From the IMG/VR virus record IMGVR_UViG_3300032322_001644, positions 1 through 25,974 of that record: a DNA stretch of 25,974 nt, one strand, 5' to 3'. Below, one piece after another: positions 20,302 through 25,974 of the stretch. The notes under the pieces were generated by a model. It had not been told where the DNA came from. It saw only the letters and a list, made by a program, of their open reading frames with translations, and ran no database searches. Every line of letters starts with the position of its first letter. Within the stretch, counting starts at the first letter, position 1. The translations under genes were made by a program, and so were the position numbers. The stretch is from a virus.

Positions 20302-20612
20302 GCGCACCGGAAAAGGCTTCCATAATCGCGGCGCGCGAATACATCGCCGCCGTTGTGCGCCAGCATGGCGTCAAGCGCGGCCTCGACGTCGCAGCGCAGC
20401 GCCTGGGCATTTCTGAGCGATGGGCGCGCGGCATCCATTACAGCGAAGCCGCCTTCGTCTCGCACGCGCTCGATCGGCGCGCCCAAGCGGCGCGCAACGA
20501 ACTCGCCCGCCAGCGCGCCGCGCAGCTGCGCGCGGAACTGGCCGAATTGGAGGAGCCGCATGGCGGTCTGGTTCTGGAAGAGTCTGTCGGCGTGGGCGGC
20601 GCGGCGCGGTGA
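20298..20612 (+). CDS. Small helical protein, possible HTH
   Basis: This 104-residue protein contains AREYIAAVVRQHGVKRGLDVAAQRLGISERWARGIHYSE, which has the spacing of a helix-turn-helix (LDVAAQRLGISERWARGI). A long Ala/Arg/Glu coiled-coil segment follows. It is coupled to its neighbours (ATGA upstream, GTGA downstream). It is probably a DNA-binding early protein; the family was not recognised. Confidence 0.7.
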   Translation: MSAPEKASIIAAREYIAAVVRQHGVKRGLDVAAQRLGISERWARGIHYSEAAFVSHALDRRAQAARNELARQRAAQLRAELAELEEPHGGLVLEESVGVGGAAR

Positions 20613-21595
20613 GCAGTTCCTCGACCTCTCTGACTGGTGCCTCGTCCGAGCGCGAAACGCCCGGCGACGGCGCTATCCCTTCGAAAACGACTAGCCGCCG
20701 CCGCGGCGGGCTGCGACGCGACTTCACCCCCACCGCCGACCACATCATCCGCCTTGCGCATTCCGGCTTTCTGAAGGTGCATGAAGCCCGCCGCCTCATC
20801 AGTTGCGGCAATGCGGCGTTCTACCGTCGCATGGCCGAACTCGGATTGCCGCTGCACGGCGGCGCCAAAGGCCTTCGCAGCCCCATCCCGGCAGAAGCTG
20901 GCGATCCGTCCCGGCCGGCTGCCGGGCGCACTACGGCGCCGCGCGATAGCGGTGCTGGGCTTTCCTCCCTGCCCAATACGGGCCACCTCAACCCCGCCGC
21001 GCTGCCGCAAGACGGCGCGGCGGGGTCTTTTCCGACCGAGATCGCCATTCCCCGCCAGCGCGCCGGCGTCGCTTCAGCGACTGCGCAGCAGGGCATCGCG
21101 CCTGGGCGCGTTAACCCAGCTTCCTCCCGGAAATCGCAAACTGCGGGCGTCGCCGGCGCGCCCTGCGCATCTTCCGAGCGAATCCACCGCGGCGGCGCCG
21201 GCAACTTCCGCGTCTTTACCGCAGAGGAAGACGCGCTGATCCGGCGCGTCGCCGCCGGCGAGGTGCCTCGTGATCGCGCCTGCCGCGAGCTGCGCACCAC
21301 CTACACCAAGCTGCTCGCACGGCTGCGCGATCTCGGCTGCGAGGTGAAGCAGTACGTGCGCCACAAGCCCACGCCGCTCGCCGACTGCCCGCCTGGCTGG
21401 ATCCCGATCGCGCACGGCGGCGCCGGCATCTGGCGCGAGTACGAGGGCAGCCCGGTCAGCATCGAAGAGGCTCGCGCGCTGAGCGAGCGCGGCCTCGGCA
21501 CCATGGCTCAGAAGCGGATCGACGGAGGCTTTGACCTCCTGTTCCGCGCCCGTCACCCCACCGTCTCCCGAGAGGACACATGGCAGAGAACCTGA
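20609..21595 (+). CDS. Two-domain putative regulator with GcrA-like segment
   Basis: This 328-residue protein has a GTG start that overlaps the previous stop. Residues ~30-85 (FTPTADHIIRLAHSGFLKVHEARRLI followed by AAFYRRMAELGL) and ~203-255 (FRVFTAEEDALIRRVAAGEVPRDRACRELRTTYTKLLARLRDLGC) both look like short helical DNA-binding domains. The second resembles the N-terminus of GcrA/Myb-like regulators. The ~115 residues between them are Pro/Ala/Ser-rich and low in complexity, and their DNA contains a terminator-like hairpin. The C-terminal ~75 residues contain PPGWIPIAHGGAGIWREYEGSPVSIEEARAL. Function is inferred only. Confidence 0.72.
   Translation: MSSSSTSLTGASSERETPGDGAIPSKTTSRRRGGLRRDFTPTADHIIRLAHSGFLKVHEARRLISCGNAAFYRRMAELGLPLHGGAKGLRSPIPAEAGDPSRPAAGRTTAPRDSGAGLSSLPNTGHLNPAALPQDGAAGSFPTEIAIPRQRAGVASATAQQGIAPGRVNPASSRKSQTAGVAGAPCASSERIHRGGAGNFRVFTAEEDALIRRVAAGEVPRDRACRELRTTYTKLLARLRDLGCEVKQYVRHKPTPLADCPPGWIPIAHGGAGIWREYEGSPVSIEEARALSERGLGTMAQKRIDGGFDLLFRARHPTVSREDTWQRT
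20992..21031 (+). terminator. Intrinsic terminator-like hairpin inside a coding frame
   Basis: CCCCGCCGCGC (20992-21002) pairs perfectly with GCGCGGCGGGG (21015-21025) and is followed directly by TCTTTT. This is the form of a Rho-independent terminator on the plus strand, but it lies inside the open frame 20609-21595. It may be a conditional stop in the rightward early transcript. Confidence 0.6.
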
Positions 21596-22149
21596 CCGCC
21601 GCGACCAACGGCCCGCCGACGATGAGCGCCACGGACTTCGCCGCGCTGAAGGCCGAGCTCGTGCTTGCCACCGTCGCGAAGGACAGCGCCGTCGCCAAGG
21701 TGCGCGCCATCCGCGCGCGCATGGAGAAGGCCGGCTGCGACATGAAGGCGCTGGACCTGCATCTGCGGCTGTCCAAGATGGAGGACGCTGTCGCCGAGAT
21801 CTACTTGCGCAACGCCGGCCGCTACAACGCCTGGGCCGGCAAGCCGATCGGCTCGCAAGGCGCGCTGTTCGGCAGCGATGACGCGCCGGCGCCGAGCGAG
21901 AAGGCCGCGGAAGAGCTGCGCGGCGCGGTCGCCTACGAGGACGGCTACGTCGCAGCGCAGGGCGGGCAGACCCATGAAGACTGCCCATACGAGGCCGGCA
22001 GCTTCTTCGCTCAGCGGTGGTCGCAGGGCTACGTCGCCGGGCGCGCGGTCTTCGATGAGATCCGCGCCGGCAAGCCGCCCAAGGCCAGCAAGACGGGCAG
22101 CCGCAAGCCGGGCCGCCGGGCTCAGCGGCAGGAGCGCGCCGCAGCGTGA
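21580..22149 (+). CDS. GapR-like N-terminus joined to RMF-like C-terminus
   Basis: This 189-residue protein starts at ATG 21580 with GAGAGG upstream, 16 bases inside the previous gene's end. Residues ~23-72 (LKAELVLATVAKDSAVAKVRAIRARM followed by GCDMKALDLHLRLSKMED) recall the coiled-coil and KAL----RL-K pattern of DUF2312/GapR proteins. Residues ~117-157 (AYEDGYVAAQGGQ followed by CPYEAGSFFAQRWSQGYVAGR, with C135-P136-Y137) match the G-(10)-CPY-W--G layout of ribosome modulation factor. A basic tail follows (RKPGRRAQRQER). It could bind DNA or ribosomes. Both resemblances are by eye. Confidence 0.75.
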   Translation: MAENLTAATNGPPTMSATDFAALKAELVLATVAKDSAVAKVRAIRARMEKAGCDMKALDLHLRLSKMEDAVAEIYLRNAGRYNAWAGKPIGSQGALFGSDDAPAPSEKAAEELRGAVAYEDGYVAAQGGQTHEDCPYEAGSFFAQRWSQGYVAGRAVFDEIRAGKPPKASKTGSRKPGRRAQRQERAAA

Positions 22150-22637
22150 GCTGGACGCCGGGCATGGTGCTTTGCCTTGACCTGGCGCGCCGGCTGGGCT
22201 GGTGCGCCGGCGTGCCCGGCGCGCGCCCGCACTACGGCGTGGTGGAGCTGCGCGGCCACACGCACGGCGCAGTCTACGCCGCGCTGGTCGATTGGATCGA
22301 AGACGCCATCCGCCTGCACCAGCCGGCCGAGATCGTGGCCGAGGCGCCGCTGGTGCGCGGCCAGCACCAAGGAATGGATGCCGGCCGCCTGGCGCTGGGC
22401 ATGATCGCTCACCTCGAGCTCGTGGCGCACGACCACGGGATCCGGCTGCTCGAGGAACACGTCAGCCGCACCCGCAAGGCAGTCATGGGCCGCGGGAATT
22501 TCGCTAAGGGCACGGCGAAGGATGAAGTGCTCGCGTGGTGCCGCGCGCAGGGCTACGAGCCGCCTGACCACAATGCCGCCGATGCGGTGGTGCTCTGGCG
22601 GCATGTCGAGATGCTGCGGCAGGGCAGGGCGGCATGA
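22146..22637 (+). CDS. RuvC-like Holliday junction resolvase
   Basis: This 163-residue protein has a RuvC/RNase H fold. Candidate metal ligands are D12 in VLCLDLARRLGW, E66 in IVAEAPL, and D141 and D146 in PDHNAADAVVLW, giving the D-E-D-D set. It probably resolves branched DNA produced by replication and recombination before packaging. The GTG start overlaps the previous stop (GTGA). Confidence 0.88.
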   Translation: MSWTPGMVLCLDLARRLGWCAGVPGARPHYGVVELRGHTHGAVYAALVDWIEDAIRLHQPAEIVAEAPLVRGQHQGMDAGRLALGMIAHLELVAHDHGIRLLEEHVSRTRKAVMGRGNFAKGTAKDEVLAWCRAQGYEPPDHNAADAVVLWRHVEMLRQGRAA

Positions 22638-22762
22638 GCGACAAGCGCGAACCCGCCGAGCCCATCTACACGCCCGAAAGCCCCGACGCGCTGCGGGACG
22701 GGCTCTATGCCGGCTTCTGGGCGCACCAGAAGCCACCCGCCACCAAGGGCAAGCCGGCATGA
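22634..22762 (+). CDS. Small hypothetical protein (42 residues)
   Basis: The frame begins MSDKREPAEPIYTPESPDAL and continues RDGLYAGFWAHQK. Its ATG overlaps the resolvase stop and its TGA overlaps the next ATG, both as ATGA, which is good evidence that this tiny gene is translated. Aromatic and acidic residues suggest a folded peptide. Function is unknown. Confidence 0.65.
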   Translation: MSDKREPAEPIYTPESPDALRDGLYAGFWAHQKPPATKGKPA

Positions 22763-22926
22763 CCTGCGACCGCTGCCAAGGCACCGGGTGGGTCGAGACG
22801 CCCGCCCATGAGATCGACGCTTGCAAGTCCTGCGCAGCCCGCGCCGAGGCCGAATGGCGGCTGCAGCACCCGAAGCCTGCGCGCCCGGCCCTGCGCATCA
22901 TCAGCACGAAGGACCGCGCCGCATGA
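22759..22926 (+). CDS. Small zinc-finger protein
   Basis: This 55-residue protein has two knuckles: C3-x2-C6 in MTCDRCQGTGW, which resembles a DnaJ-type zinc motif, and C22-x2-C25 in DACKSCAAR. It is coupled to both neighbours by ATGA. It probably binds one zinc ion. The role is unknown, but it sits within the replication and recombination block. Confidence 0.72.
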   Translation: MTCDRCQGTGWVETPAHEIDACKSCAARAEAEWRLQHPKPARPALRIISTKDRAA

Positions 22927-23477
22927 GCGAGCCGATGACGCCGACGCGCAAGGCGCTTTCAGCGCGCCTGCGCTTCAACGTCTTCAAGCGCGACCAGTTC
23001 GCGTGCCAGTATTGCGGGGCGCATCCCCCGGCAGTGGTCCTCGAGTGTGACCACATCATCCCAGTGGCCGAAGGCGGGCAGAACGACATCTACAACCTGG
23101 TCACCGCATGCCAGGACTGCAACCGCGGAAAGGCGGCCGTGTCTCTCTGCGTCGTGCCTCAGAGCCTCGCCGACCGGGCCGCTGAAGTGGCAGAGCGTGA
23201 GGCGCAATTGCGTGGCTACGCAGAAGTCATGGAGGCGCAGCGTGAGCGCCTAGAGGACGATGTCTGGCGCGTCCTTTCGATTCTGTCCCCTGGCGCACAC
23301 TCAGTCCCTCGCACCGAGTACGCGAGCGTCCGACGCTTTGTGGAAAGGCTTGGCGTCTACAAGGTCATGGAGGCCGCACAGATCGCCCGTGGCAGCCGGA
23401 CCTACGGCAGCCGAATGTTCCGATACTTCTGTGGCGTCTGCTGGAACATGGTGCGCGAAATGGAGGGCAAGGAATGA
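22923..23477 (+). CDS. HNH endonuclease, replication-block type
   Basis: This 184-residue protein has an N-terminal HNH domain: C28-x2-C31 and C63-x2-C66 hold structural zinc, D43-H44 in ECDHIIP begins the active site, and N58 and N67 complete it. The C-terminal ~100 residues (EAQLRGYAEVMEAQRERLEDDVWRVL onward) are helical. It overlaps the DUF1376-type replication gene by ATGA, a pairing common in alphaproteobacterial phages. It could nick DNA for replication or be a homing-type enzyme; the position in the operon favours a phage function. Confidence 0.9.
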   Translation: MSEPMTPTRKALSARLRFNVFKRDQFACQYCGAHPPAVVLECDHIIPVAEGGQNDIYNLVTACQDCNRGKAAVSLCVVPQSLADRAAEVAEREAQLRGYAEVMEAQRERLEDDVWRVLSILSPGAHSVPRTEYASVRRFVERLGVYKVMEAAQIARGSRTYGSRMFRYFCGVCWNMVREMEGKE

Positions 23478-24370
23478 GCCGCCCATCGTTCCAATTCTAC
23501 CCCGACGACTGGCGAGCGAATTCCAACCTCCGCCGCTGCTCCTGGGCAGCCCGCGGCGCATGGATGGACGTCATGTGCCTGATGCATGATTCCGACCGCT
23601 ACGGCGTGCTCGAATGGTCGATGAAGGAGATCGCCCAAGCGCTGGGATGCCCGGCTAGTCTGCTCAACGAGCTGGTGACCAAGGGCGTGATGAAGGGCTG
23701 CGATCGCGGCCCATGCGAGCCCTTTGTCTACACGCCGCGGAGCGGCAGGAAGAACGGCCCGCCGGTCACCCTCATCGAACAGCAGGAGGGTCCGATCTGG
23801 TTCTCCAGCCGCATGGTGCGTGACGAATACCTTCGCGCCATCCGCGGCGAGGGAAGCAGGTTGGGTGAGGGCAATGGTGGGCCACCTAAGCCCACACCAA
23901 AGGCCGCACCTAACCCCCCCTTTGGTGAAGGGCAAAGTGACGGCTCTACATCTCCATCTCCATCTTCACCTTCAGAGAAGAGTTCCGAGACTACGTCTCG
24001 GCACGTCGACGCTGTCGCGTCGCCGGCCGCAACCGCCCCCCCGGATGCCCGCTCCGCGCTCTGGACCGAAGGCCTGACCCGGCTGCGACGGCTCACCGGC
24101 AAGCCCGACCGCGCCGCTCGCGCTCTGCTGGGCCAGCTCTGCGCCGCCGCTAGCGACGACTGCGCGCTGGTCGGCTCCCTGCTGCACGAGGCCGAGGCAG
24201 CGCGCGTCGGCGACCCGGTGCCATGGCTGCAGGCCGCCATCCGCACCCGCACCGGCGAGCGCACCAGCGCCGCCAAGCCCAGCCGCTTCGCGTTCCTCGC
24301 CGACGCCATGTTCGGCCCCGATGGCAAGCCCAACCCCGTGATCGACATCAGCGCCGAGAGGGTCGCATGA
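23474..24370 (+). CDS. DUF1376-type phage replication protein
   Basis: This 298-residue protein begins MSRPSFQFYPDDWRANSNLR and has the family's pattern: FYPDDW, then a predicted winged helix (AARGAWMDVMCLMHDSDRYGVLEWSM followed by EIAQALGC). Residues ~130-195 form a Ser/Pro/Gly-rich linker with clearly lower G+C. The C-terminal domain (RSALWTEGLTRLRRLTGKPDRAARALLGQL) resembles the helicase-loader-contacting part of such proteins. By analogy with lambda O, it may bind an origin within its own gene. The start overlaps the HNH stop. Confidence 0.86.
   Translation: MSRPSFQFYPDDWRANSNLRRCSWAARGAWMDVMCLMHDSDRYGVLEWSMKEIAQALGCPASLLNELVTKGVMKGCDRGPCEPFVYTPRSGRKNGPPVTLIEQQEGPIWFSSRMVRDEYLRAIRGEGSRLGEGNGGPPKPTPKAAPNPPFGEGQSDGSTSPSPSSPSEKSSETTSRHVDAVASPAATAPPDARSALWTEGLTRLRRLTGKPDRAARALLGQLCAAASDDCALVGSLLHEAEAARVGDPVPWLQAAIRTRTGERTSAAKPSRFAFLADAMFGPDGKPNPVIDISAERVA
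23881..23990. other. Candidate intragenic replication origin
   Basis: The linker-coding segment of the replication gene has an inverted repeat CACCAAAGG (23895-23903) / CCTTTGGTG (23919-23927) and two CACCTAA repeats. A pyrimidine-rich strand of CATCTC/CATCTT units (about 23948-23974) follows, with lower G+C than its surroundings. The layout resembles lambda ori within O; function is inferred. Confidence 0.42.
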
Positions 24371-25053
24371 CCGCCATTGCCCACCGCCCCGAACTGCTGC
24401 CCGAGCCCTCGGCCTGGCTGCGCGATGCGCTGGCGCACGTCGCCGCCCCGCACCCCGACATCGGCCTCGAGCCCGCGCGGATCCGGCCTGGCGTGCGCGA
24501 GGAAGCCGCGCGTCGCGCCGAAACCATGGCCGCCCAGCTCGCGCCCGCCAGCGCCGAGCAGTGGCAGCGGTTCCTCCTGCCCATGCGGGTGCTGCCGAAC
24601 GCCCCCCTGGCGGAGCGCGAATACGCCGCAGCGGTCGGCACCATCGCCTTCGCGCTGCACGACATCCCAGCCTCGGTGCTGACCGCGAACCGCCAGCGCG
24701 AAGCACTGCGCGCCCTGCGCTTCTGGCCGACGCCCAACGACCTCGCCGCCATTCTCAGCCCCGCTGCCAACGCCCTGCGCAGCGAGCATCGCGCCCTGCG
24801 CACCATCGCCGCGGCGCCCGAGGCCACCACCAGCGCCCCGCCCACGGAGGCCGAGCGCGCCGCCAACGCAGCCCGCGCCCAGGCGCTGGCGGCACACCTG
24901 CGCGGCGACGCCAGCGGCACACCTCGAGCGCGCGGCGGGTCACGCCCCCTGAGCCCGGCCGCCCTCATCGCCGGGTACGAGGCCGCCGGCACTCCGGCCG
25001 CCCTCTACCGCGCCGAGGTACTGCGGCGGCAGCACGTGGACATTCCCGGTTGA
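24367..25053 (+). CDS. Replication-block hypothetical protein
   Basis: This 228-residue helical, Ala/Arg-rich protein begins MTAIAHRPELLPEPSAWLRDAL. It contains AEQWQRFLLPMRVLPNAPLAE, LRALRFWPTPNDLAAILSP and a C-terminal SPAALIAGYEAAGTPAALYRA. There is no Walker motif, so it is not a DnaC-like ATPase. Coupling to the replication protein (ATGA) suggests a helicase-loading or accessory role like that of lambda P, but this is position only. Upstream in-frame sequence is an out-of-frame shadow. Confidence 0.8.
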   Translation: MTAIAHRPELLPEPSAWLRDALAHVAAPHPDIGLEPARIRPGVREEAARRAETMAAQLAPASAEQWQRFLLPMRVLPNAPLAEREYAAAVGTIAFALHDIPASVLTANRQREALRALRFWPTPNDLAAILSPAANALRSEHRALRTIAAAPEATTSAPPTEAERAANAARAQALAAHLRGDASGTPRARGGSRPLSPAALIAGYEAAGTPAALYRAEVLRRQHVDIPG

Positions 25054-25075
25054 CACGGCAACGGGGGCCTGGGCT

Positions 25076-25633
25076 ATGAGCGATTTCACGCCCCCCAGTG
25101 CGACGCCGACAGGCGAGACGCACGGCGGTAGCATGGCGGACCCCTGGCACGTCATTGAAACCGAACACCGCCAGGAAGCACTCGCCCGCGACAGCATCCA
25201 GGCCCTCGGCTTTACCGCCTTCCTGCCCATGGTCGCTCGCCCTCTCGGCCGGGCCACCGTCCTGCAGCCCCTCTTCCCGCGCTACCTGTTCGCCATGTTC
25301 GATGCTGGCAGCGATTGGGGCGGACTGCGGCGCGCCCGAGGTGTGGTGGACGTGCTGAGGGCGGTGGGAAGCGCAGCGCCGGCAGTCGTGGACCATCGCC
25401 GCGTCGAGGCCATCATCGCCCACTGCTCGGCGAGACAGGTGGTCGACACCGATCCCAGGCCGGCACTCATCGCCGCCGGCATCACCGTCCGCGTGACCAC
25501 CGGGCTCTGGGCTGACCACCGCGGCGTCTGCCTCTGGTCCTCAGCCGAACGTGTGGCTCTGCTGCTCGACGTCATGGGCCGCGAGCTGCGGATGATAGTC
25601 CCGCGGCGCAGCGTCACGGAGGAAGCGACATGA
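25076..25633 (+). CDS. NusG/RfaH-like transcription elongation factor
   Basis: This 185-residue protein has an NGN-type domain (ADPWHVIETEHRQEALARDSI, LGFTAFLPM, LQPLFPRYLFAMFDAGSDW, RRARGVVDVLRAVG). Its C-terminal KOW-like region is ITVRVTTGLWADHRGVCLWSS followed by RVALLLDVMGRELRMIV. Such proteins bind RNA polymerase and reduce pausing or termination. Lying between replication and packaging genes, it sits where lambda has Q, so it may act as the late antiterminator. The start is ATG 25076 or ATG 25133; the latter begins nearer the family start and follows a TTGACA (25050-25055) whose -10 is weak. Confidence 0.86.
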   Translation: MSDFTPPSATPTGETHGGSMADPWHVIETEHRQEALARDSIQALGFTAFLPMVARPLGRATVLQPLFPRYLFAMFDAGSDWGGLRRARGVVDVLRAVGSAAPAVVDHRRVEAIIAHCSARQVVDTDPRPALIAAGITVRVTTGLWADHRGVCLWSSAERVALLLDVMGRELRMIVPRRSVTEEAT

Positions 25634-25974
25634 GCCGGCTGACCGCCATCAAGCCGGCTCTTCGCACCGTCAGCACTGCCGCCGCTGCGGCTCAGCCGAA
25701 GGTCAAGGACGCGCATTACTACACCCCTGAGCATCGGGCATGGTCGCGTGCCGTCATTGCCCGCGCTGGCCATGCCTGCCAGGCCTGCGGGCGCAGCGAT
25801 ACGCGCCTCTTTGCCGACCATGTCATCGAACTGCGGGATGGGGGCGACCCGATAGCGCTGAGCAACGGACAGGCGCTCTGCGGGGCCTGCCACAGCCGCA
25901 AGACCGCCAAGGCCCGCGCCGATCGGCAGAGGGGAGGGGGGGGTCAAATCTCTGGGCCGGCTGGGGGTTTGGCC
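25630..25974 (+). CDS. HNH endonuclease upstream of terminase (partial)
   Basis: The frame is open to the window edge, with 115 codons seen. It has a complete HNH core: C50-x2-C53, D63-H64 in FADHVIEL, N79 in LSNGQAL, C84-x2-C87-H88 and K91. This is the small HNH type found next to terminase in HK97-like phages, where it supports cleavage of concatemers during packaging. The ATG overlaps the NusG-like stop. The last ~20 codons run over a poly-G tract and give GGGGQISGPAGG. The stop and the terminase genes lie outside the window. Confidence 0.9.
   Translation, partial: MSRLTAIKPALRTVSTAAAAAQPKVKDAHYYTPEHRAWSRAVIARAGHACQACGRSDTRLFADHVIELRDGGDPIALSNGQALCGACHSRKTAKARADRQRGGGGQISGPAGGLA
25932..25950. 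other. Poly-G tract near the packaging genes
   Basis: An uninterrupted run of eight G (25936-25943), within GGGAGGGGGGGG, is followed by TCAAATC inside the end of the HNH gene. It is a possible landmark of the packaging-site region, and its role is unproven. Confidence 0.35.

Noticed and set aside
1-25974. tRNA or other structural RNA genes
   Set aside because: No cloverleaf with a T-loop GTTCRANNC and matching stems was found by eye. A tRNAscan-SE run would settle it.

Overview
The window is a contiguous stretch of a G+C-rich, tailed, siphovirus-type temperate phage or prophage; no host gene is visible. The tail-tip set (DUF2460, DUF2163, an NlpC/P60 peptidase, a large J-like hub protein) is the arrangement found in alphaproteobacterial siphophages and gene transfer agents. 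A DUF1194 VWA protein, a GcrA-like domain, a YdaS/Cro-type regulator and a NusG-like protein also fit an alphaproteobacterial host; this is inference from gene content. Both ends lie inside phage genes: the left edge is just before the tail assembly chaperone and the right edge is inside the HNH gene that normally precedes terminase. Head and packaging genes, and any integrase, are therefore outside.

Layout. (1) 5-11317, rightward: tail assembly chaperone with a -1 frameshift extension, tape measure, four tail-tip proteins, then receptor/fibre-type proteins including a pair of tandem paralogues. (2) 11423-14285, rightward: lysis module with two candidate holins, two small unknown proteins, a cytoplasmic VWA (DUF1194) protein, Rz, an overlapping Rz1 lipoprotein and a GH108 endolysin. 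(3) 14303-17182, leftward: ten genes whose start and stop codons overlap at every junction, including a YqaJ exonuclease and a conserved partner. (4) 17230-17659, rightward: a small unknown gene and an HTH regulator. (5) 17598-19463, leftward: a second tightly packed early operon with a C5-methyltransferase-like PPC protein, a zinc-ribbon protein and several tiny genes. (6) 19465-20162: immunity region. A broken or recoded XRE repressor gene lies opposite a cro-like gene, with 17-bp operators of the form GCTYAG-N5-CTRAGC at both flanks. (7) 20164-25974, rightward: regulators, a RuvC-like resolvase, two HNH proteins, a DUF1376-type replication protein with a possible intragenic origin, a NusG/RfaH-like protein in the position of a late antiterminator, and the terminase-proximal HNH gene.

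How the parts fit together. The immunity region is laid out like lambda: the repressor reads leftward, cro reads rightward, and a repressed leftward early promoter lies beyond the repressor. The leftward operons supply recombination and host-takeover functions, and the rightward early operon supplies replication. The NusG-like protein may allow read-through into packaging, head, tail and lysis genes. The most unusual observations are the repressor locus (a near-perfect 50-bp inverted repeat at the point where the reading frame breaks), the shared operators, the VWA protein in the lysis cassette, the very large insertion in the tail hub protein, and a possible GapR-like/RMF-like fusion. All family assignments were made by reading the sequence, without database searches.
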